Below are positions 18,217 to 26,870 of a stretch of 64,000 bases of DNA, piece by piece. The notes beneath the pieces are model-generated. The model saw nothing but the letters and a program-made list of their open reading frames with translations, did not search any database and had not been told where the DNA came from. The DNA lies in the NCBI GenBank assembly GCA_021299835.1, contig JAJTER010000001.1, positions 1-64,000 on the forward strand, read 5' to 3'. The DNA is from Saprospiraceae bacterium. GTDB lineage: Bacteria > Bacteroidota > Bacteroidia > Chitinophagales > Saprospiraceae. Position numbers and translations under genes: made by a program. The first letter of the stretch is position 1. The number at the start of each line of letters is the position of its first letter.

Positions 18217-20034
18217 ATGAAGCCAAGCAGATTATTTGATTACATTCATTATCAAATGGCACATTATCCATTGGAGCGATGTATGGGTGCCAAAAACGAA
18301 CAAGGTGTGTTCGATTTCCTTTCTACGGAAGAAGTAGTTGATTTAGCTAATAAACTGAGTTGCGGTTTATTGAAATTGGGCGTTGGAAAAGGAGATAAAA
18401 TCGGCGTTGCCGTGTATCAAAATCGACCAGAATGGGTTATTCTTGACATTGCGGTTCAGCAAATTGGAGCAATAAACGTCCCTGTTTATCCTACTATTAG
18501 TAGTAATGAATACGTTTATATCTTTAATGACTCCGAAACAAAAATTTGTTTTGTTGGAAAATTGGACCTTTATGACAAGGTAAGTATTGCGCAAAAAGAG
18601 GTTCCCTCTCTTAAAGAAATTTATACTTTCGACCCACAGGACGGCCGGCCATTTTGGAAGGATATTTTGACGGATGAGGGAATGGATCGCTTGGAAGGGT
18701 TGAAAAATGACGTTAAATCGGAAGATTTATCTACTATAATTTACACATCGGGTACAACGGGTGTTCCAAAAGGGGTAATGCTTTCGCACCACAATATTAT
18801 TTCTAATGTGGAGGCTGCAGCAGCTATTATTCCTGTTCAAAATGGAGATAAAGTGTTGAGTTTCCTTCCTATTTGCCATATTTTTGAAAGAGCCGCTTCC
18901 TATCACTACCAGTTTAGGGGCGTGTCTGTCATTTTTACAGGTACAGATAATTTAGGGGGTGATGAAGGAGATTTGAAAATGGTTCAACCCCATTTCTTTA
19001 CCACCGTTCCCCGATTACTTGAAAAGGTATATGAGAAAATTTATAATAAGGGTCTGGCTCTAACGGGAGTGAAGAAAAAATTGTTCTTCTGGGCTCTTTC
19101 TCTTACAGAAGATTATGCTTACCATAAACCTATTGGTGGATTTAAGGGAAAGATAGCTGATAAACTTATTTTTAGTAAGTGGAGAGAGGCTTTAGGTGGA
19201 AATGTTAAAGGTATTGTTACCGGTGCAGCGCCTTGTCCTTTAAGAATAGCTCAGGTGTTTTCTGCTGCCGGTGTTCCCATTAGAGAGGGTTACGGTCTTA
19301 CAGAAACCTCGCCTGTATTAACGGCGAGTACGTTTGAAAAGGGTGGCGCGCTATTGGGCACCGTGGGAAAAGCTATTCCTGGGGTAGATATTTTTATAGA
19401 TGCCTCCGACGGTAATTACAGAGAAAATGAAGGCGAAATATTAGCTTCAGGTCCAAATATCATGATGGGTTATTACAATAAACCAGATGCAACCGCTGCG
19501 GTTACTAAAGTAATTGACGGAAAATCCTGGTTCTGCACAGGAGATGTTGGTAAATTTATTGAAGGTCCTGAAGGTGGAGCGTTTCTAAAAATTACAGACA
19601 GGAAAAAAGAGTTGTTGAAAACTTCAGGTGGTAAATATGTTGCTCCTGCTCCTATTGAAAACAAATTTAAGGAATCATTCCTTATTGAACAAATGATGGT
19701 CGTTGGAGATAGTCAAAAGTTTGTGTCAGCGCTAATCGTTCCTGCAGAGGAAGCTTTAAGAGATTGGTGTGGAAATAACGGCTTGTCATGGACCAATTTA
19801 TCAGACATGGTCCAAAAGACTGAAATTATTGACCTTTATCAATCTATTATTGATGAAATGAATAAAGAGTTCGCTCACATTGATCAGGTTAAGAAATTTA
19901 AATTATTGACTGATCCATGGGAACCTGTTAAAAAGGATGGTACCGAATCGGAATTAACGCCTACAATGAAACTAAAAAGAAGGGTAATTTTAGATAAATA
20001 TTCCGAAGAGATTAAACAGATTTACAAGGATTAA
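18217..20034 (+). CDS. Long-chain fatty acid--CoA ligase (AMP-dependent synthetase)
   Basis: Adenylate-forming enzyme that activates fatty acids to acyl-CoA. The 605-residue chain from MKPSRLFDYI shows the P-loop-like YTSGTTGVPKG (176-187), LSFLPICHIFERAASY, GYGLTETSPVL (adenine/substrate site), WFCTGDVGKF, and the C-terminal hinge DRKKELLKTSGGKYVAP. These are the hallmarks of bacterial long-chain ligases. The frame extends upstream to 18151, but ATG 18217 matches the family start. It lies about 95 bases after the MerR-like regulator on the same strand and ends at a strong bidirectional terminator. Confidence 0.93.
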   Translation: MKPSRLFDYIHYQMAHYPLERCMGAKNEQGVFDFLSTEEVVDLANKLSCGLLKLGVGKGDKIGVAVYQNRPEWVILDIAVQQIGAINVPVYPTISSNEYVYIFNDSETKICFVGKLDLYDKVSIAQKEVPSLKEIYTFDPQDGRPFWKDILTDEGMDRLEGLKNDVKSEDLSTIIYTSGTTGVPKGVMLSHHNIISNVEAAAAIIPVQNGDKVLSFLPICHIFERAASYHYQFRGVSVIFTGTDNLGGDEGDLKMVQPHFFTTVPRLLEKVYEKIYNKGLALTGVKKKLFFWALSLTEDYAYHKPIGGFKGKIADKLIFSKWREALGGNVKGIVTGAAPCPLRIAQVFSAAGVPIREGYGLTETSPVLTASTFEKGGALLGTVGKAIPGVDIFIDASDGNYRENEGEILASGPNIMMGYYNKPDATAAVTKVIDGKSWFCTGDVGKFIEGPEGGAFLKITDRKKELLKTSGGKYVAPAPIENKFKESFLIEQMMVVGDSQKFVSALIVPAEEALRDWCGNNGLSWTNLSDMVQKTEIIDLYQSIIDEMNKEFAHIDQVKKFKLLTDPWEPVKKDGTESELTPTMKLKRRVILDKYSEEIKQIYKD

Positions 20035-20071
20035 AAAAAAGCCGGTAAGAAAAATTCTTACCGGCTTTTTT
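20033..20071. terminator. Bidirectional rho-independent terminator
   Basis: An 11-bp perfect stem (GCCGGTAAGAA at 20041-20051 with TTCTTACCGGC at 20055-20065) with an AAA loop is flanked by A8 on the left and T6 on the right. It can terminate the acyl-CoA ligase transcript on the plus strand, and the ppiD/small-protein transcript on the minus strand. Confidence 0.92.
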
Positions 20072-20077
20072 AATCAC

Positions 20078-20200
20078 CTATTCTAATCCCAATTGATTAT
20101 ATTGGTATATGTAAACGACGAGTGAGAAAAAAAGTACTAAGGTTATAAAAAAATACAACATAAAATATCCCTTCTTTCCTGCGTTTTTTACTGAGGACAT
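20078..20200 (-). CDS. 40-residue single-pass membrane protein (small ORF behind ppiD)
   Basis: A complete ATG-to-TAG frame of 40 codons. The protein starts MSSVKNAGKKGYFMLYFFIT and ends YQYNQLGLE. It has a basic, small-residue N-terminus (residues 1-10), one hydrophobic segment of about 18 residues (13-31) and a polar aromatic tail, as expected for a small inner-membrane protein. It begins 21 bases after the ppiD stop on the same strand and ends just before the strong terminator at 20041-20065, so the terminator appears placed for it. I do not know a family for it. Assignment as a real gene rests on position, membrane profile and clean boundaries. Confidence 0.6.
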   Translation of the reverse strand: MSSVKNAGKKGYFMLYFFITLVLFFSLVVYIYQYNQLGLE

Positions 20201-20221
20201 AATAGTAGTGTTTATAAATGA

Positions 20222-22330
20222 TTAAAAGAACTTACTGCGATTATCCTTAATGGAGGCTCCATCTTTAAGTACCTGCGTAATTTTGCTGTTTACCTGATTA
20301 CGATAGGTAGGAATCAGATTTCTCTTCGTGGTGACTAATTCTGTAGCTGCAGAAGGCGCTGCTTTGGTAATTATTTTCGCCACAAATACACCTGAGTTAC
20401 CTACCACGGGGGCAGTAACATCACCTGTATTATAACGGAATAACTTACCTAATAACTTAGGTTCACTGCCTACCCCAGCTATCACCGGATTGGCAAAGGT
20501 AATTCCATTGGCCGTATCAATAGGTTCACCAAAGCTACTGGCTAATGATTCCAATGATTTCCCTTTCATTTTTGAAGCAATCAAAGCACCTTTCTTTTCA
20601 TTAATTACTAAGGCTTCAATTTCCTTCTTTATTTTTTCAACGGCTGGTAATCCTTCTTCAATAACATCCTCTAAGCCAATAAGTACGTATTTATTGTCAA
20701 AATAAAGATTTTCATCTCTGTAAACATATACTTGTGGAGAAACAGATGCCAAATCTGCATCAAAAGCCCAACGAATGATATCACGTGATTGTACCCCTGC
20801 GCCTAAAGGTCCTAAGAAGAATTCATTCTTACCCATTGGGGTAGATGTTTCTATTTTAATGTCCTTATTTTTTGCCAGGTTTGCTTTTAAGTCTGCTACC
20901 GATTTACTTTTATTTAGTATAATGGAAACCCTGTTGTAAGCATCTTTTTGGGTAGCTTCAGATGGAATAATGTTAGAAACGAGAGAAGCAATTCTGATAC
21001 CAATCTCATTTTTATCAAATTTCTTACCAGTTACTTCTACCAGGTGAACACCGAATTGAGTAGTAACAGTATATAATTTACCAGATTCAGCTTGGAAGAA
21101 AATCAAATCATTATATTCTGCAACCATCTGACCAGGAGCTGCATAACCTAAGTCACCACCCTTTGTTGACGTTGCATCGCTACCAAATTGAGCAGCCATA
21201 GCTTCGAAAGTAGCCTCACCCTTTTCAATAACCTGTTTTAACGAATCGATGGTTCTCTGTGCTAAAAAAGCGCTATTTGCATCAGATGCTTGAATAAGAA
21301 TATGTCTTGATTTAACAGAATCTGGAAGTGCTTTTTTGTCAACCATTTTAACTACACGATAAGCGCCTGACTCGGTGTAAGGTCCAAAAACGCCACCTTC
21401 AGGTAAATTGAAAATGCTATCGGCGAACACTGGATTAATTTCCGATTTCTTTACATAAATCGGAGACATTACCCCTCTGTTTTGTTCAATAAAGCTGGTG
21501 TCATTAGAGGCGTTTCTAAATTGATCAGCCAGAATATTTATTTTACCAAAAATGTCGGCTGTATCAGCTTTAGAAGGAAATACATTATATATAGCATAAG
21601 CTATTTTTCTGCGTTCTTCCTTGTTTGTGTATTTCTTTTTGTTTTTGTCAAGATAGTTTTCGTAATCCTGATCAGAAAGAGAAACTTCGCTATTATCGAT
21701 ATTGTCGAAAGGTACTTTTACATAGGCAAACTCCAGGAAGGCAGAACCCTCAGAGAATAATAATTCAGCCTGCCAGTCTGGTGTATAAAATCCGTTAGCA
21801 ACTAAAGAAGTTAATTTACGTTGAAGTCTTTCTTTAATTACCTCACCTTCCTGGATAGCCCAATAAGAACGCATTTGAGGTTCAAGTGTGTTAGATTCAA
21901 TCATCTGACGAACCTGGTTTAACTGCTCTCTGTTAACCTGACCAGTGGTTTGGTCACCAAAACGCTGAGTGATAACGGGACTTGGTTCAAGACCAAATTG
22001 TAAATCAAGGAGTTCTGCACGACTTACGCCCAGTCCTAATTTGTCCGTTTGCTCTGAAATCAAGATTTTTTCAACGAAATAATTCCAAATATTTTCTCTA
22101 CGTGCGAAAACATCACTGGTAGAACCGGAGTACAAAATACTTTCCGTTCTGTTAAATTCATTTACGTCAATTTTTTGACCGTTAATTTTAGCCAGTACAG
22201 GTTGTGAACTGCCAAATACACTTGTTTGCCCAGACGTCATATCCATTAGAATGAAGCCACCTAAGCCCAAAGCTATCAGGATAATTAATATCCAACTACC
22301 TTGTTGTCTGATTTTACTAATCAATGCCAT
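20222..22330 (-). CDS. ppiD: PpiD/SurA-type peptidylprolyl isomerase, membrane-anchored chaperone
   Basis: Periplasmic folding factor for exported and outer-membrane proteins. The 702 residues comprise a short cytoplasmic N-terminus, one membrane helix (about 13-30, ILIILIALGLGGFILMDM), a SurA_N-like helical domain with INGQKIDVNEF, and a parvulin PPIase domain (about 340-430) with SRHILIQASD, GSDATSTKGGDLGYAAPGQM and FGVHLVEVTG. A degenerate second parvulin-like and helical region follows, as is usual for Bacteroidota PpiD. It has its own TATTTTTG promoter box. A 40-codon membrane-protein gene lies directly behind it. Confidence 0.93.
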   Translation of the reverse strand: MALISKIRQQGSWILIILIALGLGGFILMDMTSGQTSVFGSSQPVLAKINGQKIDVNEFNRTESILYSGSTSDVFARRENIWNYFVEKILISEQTDKLGLGVSRAELLDLQFGLEPSPVITQRFGDQTTGQVNREQLNQVRQMIESNTLEPQMRSYWAIQEGEVIKERLQRKLTSLVANGFYTPDWQAELLFSEGSAFLEFAYVKVPFDNIDNSEVSLSDQDYENYLDKNKKKYTNKEERRKIAYAIYNVFPSKADTADIFGKINILADQFRNASNDTSFIEQNRGVMSPIYVKKSEINPVFADSIFNLPEGGVFGPYTESGAYRVVKMVDKKALPDSVKSRHILIQASDANSAFLAQRTIDSLKQVIEKGEATFEAMAAQFGSDATSTKGGDLGYAAPGQMVAEYNDLIFFQAESGKLYTVTTQFGVHLVEVTGKKFDKNEIGIRIASLVSNIIPSEATQKDAYNRVSIILNKSKSVADLKANLAKNKDIKIETSTPMGKNEFFLGPLGAGVQSRDIIRWAFDADLASVSPQVYVYRDENLYFDNKYVLIGLEDVIEEGLPAVEKIKKEIEALVINEKKGALIASKMKGKSLESLASSFGEPIDTANGITFANPVIAGVGSEPKLLGKLFRYNTGDVTAPVVGNSGVFVAKIITKAAPSAATELVTTKRNLIPTYRNQVNSKITQVLKDGASIKDNRSKFF

Positions 22331-22404
22331 GTTTATCGGTATTGTTTTTTGTCTTAAAAATTCAATTGCTCAACCAAAAATTTGTAAAAATTGGTCAAGG
22401 AGTG

Positions 22405-22412
22405 CAAAAATA
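22405..22412 (-). promoter_or_regulatory. Candidate -7 box (TATTTTTG) of ppiD
   Basis: The minus strand reads TATTTTTG, matching TAnnTTTG, about 75 bases before the ppiD start. Confidence 0.4.
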
Positions 22413-22444
22413 CAGTTTCTGCGCTTAATCTAAAAGTCAGAGTG

Positions 22445-22495
22445 TTATTTTTTCGCAAATCTTTACCTATTTACTTGTAAAGATTGCAAAAATAA
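22445..22495. other. Long AT-rich imperfect inverted repeat between ppiD and the response regulator
   Basis: Left arm TTATTTTTTCGCAAATCTTTAC and right arm GTAAAGATTGCAAAAATAA form a stem of about 19 bp with small bulges around a 10-base loop. It lies 15-65 bases behind the response-regulator stop. The T-run precedes and the A-run follows the core on both strands, so it is not a classical terminator. It may stabilise the transcript's 3' end. Confidence 0.5.
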
Positions 22496-22509
22496 TCAGA
22501 GGAAACTAT

Positions 22510-23202
22510 TTATTCGGGACAAATAAATTGAAAACCTACGCCGTGAATGGCCTCAATCTTAATACGGGCATCAGCGGCTAAGTATTTTCTTAGTCTGGAA
22601 ATGAAGACATCCATACTTCGTCCCAAAAAATAATCATCATTTCCCCAGACGTCAATTAACAATTGAGATCGTTTAATGAGCTGATTAGCGTGTCTGGCAA
22701 AATAATTTAATAGCTCTGCTTCTTTACTCGTCATTCTCTTCATAGTGCCATCTGATGAAATGAGAGAAAGATTTTTTTTATCCAGCGTGTAATAACCAAT
22801 CTGAAGGACTTCAGAGGCATCGGTTTCTTTTTGTATCGCCTTTCTTTTTAGGAAAATTTGAATTTTTAAAATCAGTTCCTTGATTTGAAAAGGTTTTATC
22901 ATGTAGTCGTCGGCGCCAATCTGTAATCCATGTATTCTGTCTTCGGAAAGGGAGCGTGCGCTTAAAAATAAAATGGGAATAGCCTCGGAGTGCGTTCTAA
23001 TCATTGAGGCTAACTCAAAGCCGTTCATTCCGGGAAGATTAATGTCCAGGATAACCAGGTCGAAAGAGGTAAACTCTTTTAAACCACCCGCTTCAGTCCC
23101 TGATTTTAACCATTGTATATCGTACCCTGCATCTTCAAGTTGGTCAGCTGTTAACAAACCCAGAGATTCATCGTCTTCAACATATAAAATTTTGGGCTTC
23201 AT
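22510..23202 (-). CDS. OmpR-family response regulator (RprY-like)
   Basis: DNA-binding half of a two-component system. The 230 residues consist of a receiver domain (about 3-118) with acidic pocket EDD (9-11), phospho-acceptor Asp53 in LVILDINLPGMNG, and the conserved lysine in MIKPF, followed by an OmpR winged helix (about 130-228) with MTSKEAELLNYFARHANQLIKR. The start overlaps the kinase stop by ATGA, so production is coupled. It resembles RprY of Bacteroides and Porphyromonas, which acts with RprX in envelope and oxidative stress; orthology is an inference. Confidence 0.93.
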   Translation of the reverse strand: MKPKILYVEDDESLGLLTADQLEDAGYDIQWLKSGTEAGGLKEFTSFDLVILDINLPGMNGFELASMIRTHSEAIPILFLSARSLSEDRIHGLQIGADDYMIKPFQIKELILKIQIFLKRKAIQKETDASEVLQIGYYTLDKKNLSLISSDGTMKRMTSKEAELLNYFARHANQLIKRSQLLIDVWGNDDYFLGRSMDVFISRLRKYLAADARIKIEAIHGVGFQFICPE

Positions 23203-24479
23203 ATAGGTGATTTTAACGGGATTAACACATTTATTTCGGTACCCTCCAATGGTAAGCGGTTCTTTATATTAACTTTCCATTTATGCGCTTTACAAACCTC
23301 CTTCACGTAATAGAGTCCTATGCCAAAGCCTTTTACCTCTGAAATAGCTTGGGTAGGCACTCGAAAAAATTTGTCGAATACTTTGTCTTTAAAATCTTTT
23401 GGAATGCCAATACCATGATCTATAATGGTTATAATGAGCACCTCTTTCGTTTTTTCTACCCTTAGCAAAGCGTAAACTTCTTTGGTGGAAAATTTTGCTG
23501 CATTATCTAAAAGACTGCTTAAGGTATTCGTCAAATGGAATTTGTCAGCAACAATTTCTAAATCATCTGAAGAATATTCAAAGGCCAGTCTTCCGCCTAA
23601 ATTTTGAAACCTAATAGATTCAGCACTTACAATTTCTGTCAAAAAGGGGATAACCTGGATGGTTTCCAGTTTTAGATTAAAACCATTGTTTTCAAATCTT
23701 GCTAATTGAAGGAGTCTTTCAATATGCTCATTTAAACGTAAATTTTGGTCTTTTATTATTTTTGAATATCTTAAGAGTCGTTCGTTTTCTTTTATCTGTT
23801 GGTGATTTAAAAAATAATCGGTGGCTATTTGAATGGAAGCAATCGGTGTTTTGAATTCATGGGTCATGTTGTTTATAAAATCTTTTTGTTGCTCAAAAAG
23901 CCATTTTTGTCTGATAATAACAAAAAGAGAATAAGAAAAGAAGACTATGGTAACAAACAGAATAACGGAAAAGAAGAGAACTACTTGAAATTGACCCCAT
24001 AAAAAACTGGACCTACCTGGAAATTTAACAGCAAAATAATAGGTGAAAGCGTGATAACCTGGCATTGATTTGCTTATTTCGGGTGCTTTTTTTGCCGGTT
24101 CATAGGCACAATAGGCACCATATACCATTTCATCGGTGCTACAATCAAAAATGGCGTATTCAAAATCCAGGTTAACCGTTAATGCCTCAAGTTCTTTACG
24201 AAGATAAAACTCAAGCAGATTGGCATCAATTTCGTAAGCAATGTTTACCAGATAATAATTGGCACTTCGCTTGCGAATAATATTTCCTGTAGGCAAAACT
24301 GTTCCATTGGCGACGGCTAATGATTCAGCTACCCTACGAAGAGCTAAATGAATTTTTTGATTTACATCTGATTCGTTTGCTGTCCAGGTCGTAATGCCCC
24401 AATAGGTTTGAACGGCTAAAATGCCAACAATGGCTATTAAACCCAGCCAAACAATTCTAATGACTTGAAGGTCTCGCAT
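23199..24479 (-). CDS. Sensor histidine kinase (RprX-like)
   Basis: Membrane-bound sensor kinase paired with the downstream response regulator. The 426 residues have helix 1 (about 8-29), a periplasmic sensor domain of about 130 residues, helix 2 (about 164-189), an HisKA domain with His207 in NNMTHEFKTP, and an HATPase domain with N-box LLDNAAKFS, G1 DHGIGIP and G2 GFGIGLYYV. The domain layout, with no HAMP domain, and the ATGA coupling match RprX-type kinases. The periplasmic ligand is unknown. The gene is divergent from the DUF4271-hemD operon, with only 52 bases between starts. Confidence 0.93.
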   Translation of the reverse strand: MRDLQVIRIVWLGLIAIVGILAVQTYWGITTWTANESDVNQKIHLALRRVAESLAVANGTVLPTGNIIRKRSANYYLVNIAYEIDANLLEFYLRKELEALTVNLDFEYAIFDCSTDEMVYGAYCAYEPAKKAPEISKSMPGYHAFTYYFAVKFPGRSSFLWGQFQVVLFFSVILFVTIVFFSYSLFVIIRQKWLFEQQKDFINNMTHEFKTPIASIQIATDYFLNHQQIKENERLLRYSKIIKDQNLRLNEHIERLLQLARFENNGFNLKLETIQVIPFLTEIVSAESIRFQNLGGRLAFEYSSDDLEIVADKFHLTNTLSSLLDNAAKFSTKEVYALLRVEKTKEVLIITIIDHGIGIPKDFKDKVFDKFFRVPTQAISEVKGFGIGLYYVKEVCKAHKWKVNIKNRLPLEGTEINVLIPLKSPI

Positions 24480-24507
24480 TGATTTTATTTTTTAACCATA
24501 AAATTGT

Positions 24508-24515
24508 TAATTTTG
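24508..24515 (+). promoter_or_regulatory. Candidate -7 box (TAATTTTG) of the DUF4271-hemD operon
   Basis: TAATTTTG matches TAnnTTTG and lies 17-24 bases before the TTG start at 24532, which implies a very short leader. Confidence 0.4.
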
Positions 24516-24531
24516 CAGAAAAAAAAGGATT

Positions 24532-25392
24532 TTGGGCAAAATACGACCGATTTTTATAATCTTGCTTTTTTCCTGTCTTTTGTTTTCGCAAGGGATATAT
24601 TCTTTTGCACAAGAGCAAAATCCTTTTGAATTAACTTACAGGAAAGGTACCAAAGAATCAATAAAACAGGTTTCAGAAAATCCATTTGATAAGTTGAATC
24701 CTGTCAAAGAAGTGACAAAAGAAGAGATAATAGTAAAGCCATTATTTACAGAACAATCGACTAATTTTTTCTTATTAATCACCCTTTTATTGCTGTTGGC
24801 CCTTTTACTTACCTTTTTACGATCCTTTGCTATCGCTTCTATTGGGGCATTGGGTACAGAGAATTTATTTAATTTTTTATATCGGGAAATGTCAGGAAGA
24901 GGCTTTTTACCCTACCTTTTGTTATATATTTTCTTTATTACAAATTTGGGTATATTTTGTCATTTTGCAATGCCTGTCCTGTTAGATAGCATGCATTCTG
25001 CCTTTAAGCCAAATTATTTTATTGTCTTTTTTTTACCGCTCATTTTTTTAGCATTAAGACATTTATTACTGACGTTTATCGGATTTGTATTTCCCATTAA
25101 GAAGGAAATGGATAGATACCAGTTTTTAATGGTTGTTACGGGTATTTCCATTGGTTTGTTGATTGCCCCCATGAATATATTCTTACCCTATTTGAATGAA
25201 GAATGGAAGCAAATATTCATTTTAGGTGCTTTAGTTTTTCTAGGCCTTATTTTATTATACCATTATTTAAGAGGACTAACCCTGGGTGTAAGATTTATTG
25301 GTTCGCATCAGTTCCACTTTTTATTGTATATTTGCACTGTTGAAATTGCACCAGTTCTTATTTTGGTAAAATTGATTATCAATTCCTTATAA
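24532..25392 (+). CDS. DUF4271 domain-containing membrane protein
   Basis: A 286-residue polytopic membrane protein of the Bacteroidota-specific DUF4271 family, whose function is unknown. A signal-peptide-like segment (about 4-25, ending FAQEQNPFEL) is followed by a polar linker and about six membrane helices from residue 78 on. The start is a TTG preceded by AAAAGGAT; no in-frame ATG gives the same signal segment. It stands directly before hemD, a recurrent arrangement in the phylum, which hints at a role near heme or tetrapyrrole metabolism without proving it. Confidence 0.82.
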   Translation: MGKIRPIFIILLFSCLLFSQGIYSFAQEQNPFELTYRKGTKESIKQVSENPFDKLNPVKEVTKEEIIVKPLFTEQSTNFFLLITLLLLLALLLTFLRSFAIASIGALGTENLFNFLYREMSGRGFLPYLLLYIFFITNLGIFCHFAMPVLLDSMHSAFKPNYFIVFFLPLIFLALRHLLLTFIGFVFPIKKEMDRYQFLMVVTGISIGLLIAPMNIFLPYLNEEWKQIFILGALVFLGLILLYHYLRGLTLGVRFIGSHQFHFLLYICTVEIAPVLILVKLIINSL

Positions 25393-25398
25393 AAACGG

Positions 25399-26217
25399 AT
25401 GAATACAGATCAGATAATAAATGCTAATTCGGAACCCACAATGAATGGAATGTTTGTTGAAGGTCACCGGGAGGTTAAGTGTATTTTGGTTTCGCAACCT
25501 AAGCCTGCTGACAAATCTCCCTATTATGAATTGGAGAAAAAGTATAATATTACCATTGATTGGCGGTCTTTCATTCATGTAGAACCAGTATTGGCGAGAG
25601 ATTTCAGAAAATGTAAGGTTCGTATCGAAGACTTTTCCGCCGTCGTGCTAACGAGCAAAAATTCAGTAGATCATTTCTTCAGAATGGCTGAAGAAATGAG
25701 GGTTAAGTTATCTTTAGACTTGAAATATTTTTGTCTCACGGAGGCTATTGCCAACTACCTTCAAAAATTTATAATCTATCGAAAAAGAAAAGTTTTCGTT
25801 GGAAATCGCGGAATTGAGGATTTAAGTCAGGCAATCAAACGAAATAAAACAGAAAAATTTCTAGTCCCCTGCTCTAATCTTGGGGCGAAAGATGTTTGTA
25901 AATATTTAGATGAAAATGAGTTAGAATGGCAAGAAGCTATTATGTTCAATACAGTAAGTTCTGATTTATCTGATTTAAGCGACGTTACTTACGACATTCT
26001 GGTTTTTTTTAGTCCTCAGGGAATTGAATCCCTATACGATAATTTTCCAGACTTCAAGCAAAATGAAACCAGGATTGCCGTATTCGGAAATTCTACCAGA
26101 AGGGCAGTAGAGGAAAGGAATTTAGTAGTGAATATTCAGGCACCGTCTGTTGTTTCACCTTCTATGACGGCTGCTTTAGATCAATATCTTCAAAAATCAA
26201 ATAAGGTCGTCGGGTAA
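25399..26217 (+). CDS. hemD: Uroporphyrinogen-III synthase
   Basis: Closes and inverts ring D of hydroxymethylbilane to give uroporphyrinogen III in heme/tetrapyrrole synthesis. The 272-residue protein has the loosely conserved two-lobed HemD fold: VKCILVSQPKPADKSPY at the start, VVLTSKNSVDHFFRMA, FLVPCSNLGAKDV and the second-lobe ILVFFSPQGIESL, followed by RIAVFGNSTRRAVEE. Family identity is low in general, but these segments and the DUF4271 neighbour fit Bacteroidota HemD. It starts six bases after DUF4271. Confidence 0.88.
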   Translation: MNTDQIINANSEPTMNGMFVEGHREVKCILVSQPKPADKSPYYELEKKYNITIDWRSFIHVEPVLARDFRKCKVRIEDFSAVVLTSKNSVDHFFRMAEEMRVKLSLDLKYFCLTEAIANYLQKFIIYRKRKVFVGNRGIEDLSQAIKRNKTEKFLVPCSNLGAKDVCKYLDENELEWQEAIMFNTVSSDLSDLSDVTYDILVFFSPQGIESLYDNFPDFKQNETRIAVFGNSTRRAVEERNLVVNIQAPSVVSPSMTAALDQYLQKSNKVVG

Positions 26218-26228
26218 TTACTATTTCC

Positions 26229-26870
26229 ATGAAAACGGACTGGGTAAGGGATTTAACAGAGAAGCTATCCATTGGCTCTTTACCTGGACCAACGGCTCAT
26301 AGAAAAATGATTCACCCCCATCGTTCTTTGGAATTTCCTCCGGAAAATGCAAAATTGGCTGGAGTCATGGCCCTTTTTTATCCCAAAGAAGGTGAATGGC
26401 AAATGGTTCTCATAGAACGACAATCATTTGATGCAAGGGATCAACATAAAGGTCAAATATCCTTTCCAGGGGGAAAATTTGATGCTACCGATGTTGATTT
26501 GACGAGCACAGCTATCAGAGAGACCCAAGAAGAAATTGGTGTTTTCTCCCACAACATTCAAATACTCGGATCTTTAACGCCAATTTATATTTCTGTCAGT
26601 AATTTTCATGTTTTTCCATTTATCGGTGTGATGAATTTTGCGCCCATTTTTAAGCCTCAATGGTCAGAGGTAAAGGAAATTATTGAAATCCCTATGCTCG
26701 ATTTATTAAATCCACAATATCAGAAATTATCGGATATTCAAATCCATAAGGATTTTGTATTGAATGATGTTCCCTGTTTTAATATGAAGGAAAAGATAAT
26801 CTGGGGTGCGACGGCGATGATTATCAGTGAAATTGCGGACTTAATTTCTCCCTACAAAGCTATATTATGA
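26229..26870 (+). CDS. Nudix hydrolase, CoA pyrophosphatase (NudL) type
   Basis: A 213-residue Nudix protein. The extended motif GQISFPGGKFDATDVDLTST followed by AIRETQEEIGV matches the CoA-specific Nudix subgroup, in which a short insertion precedes the REtxEExG core. Members hydrolyse CoA, acyl-CoA or oxidised CoA to 3',5'-ADP and phosphopantetheine. It lies 11 bases after hemD and overlaps the alanine dehydrogenase start by ATGA, so it is part of the four-gene operon. Substrate is inferred from the subgroup only. Confidence 0.87.
   Translation: MKTDWVRDLTEKLSIGSLPGPTAHRKMIHPHRSLEFPPENAKLAGVMALFYPKEGEWQMVLIERQSFDARDQHKGQISFPGGKFDATDVDLTSTAIRETQEEIGVFSHNIQILGSLTPIYISVSNFHVFPFIGVMNFAPIFKPQWSEVKEIIEIPMLDLLNPQYQKLSDIQIHKDFVLNDVPCFNMKEKIIWGATAMIISEIADLISPYKAIL

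Noticed and set aside
21482..21760. 92-codon plus-strand frame inside ppiD
   Set aside because: It is antisense to a well-supported gene and its product has no family features.
22445..22495. Calling the AT-rich hairpin a rho-independent terminator
   Set aside because: On both strands the T-run comes before the stem and A residues follow it.
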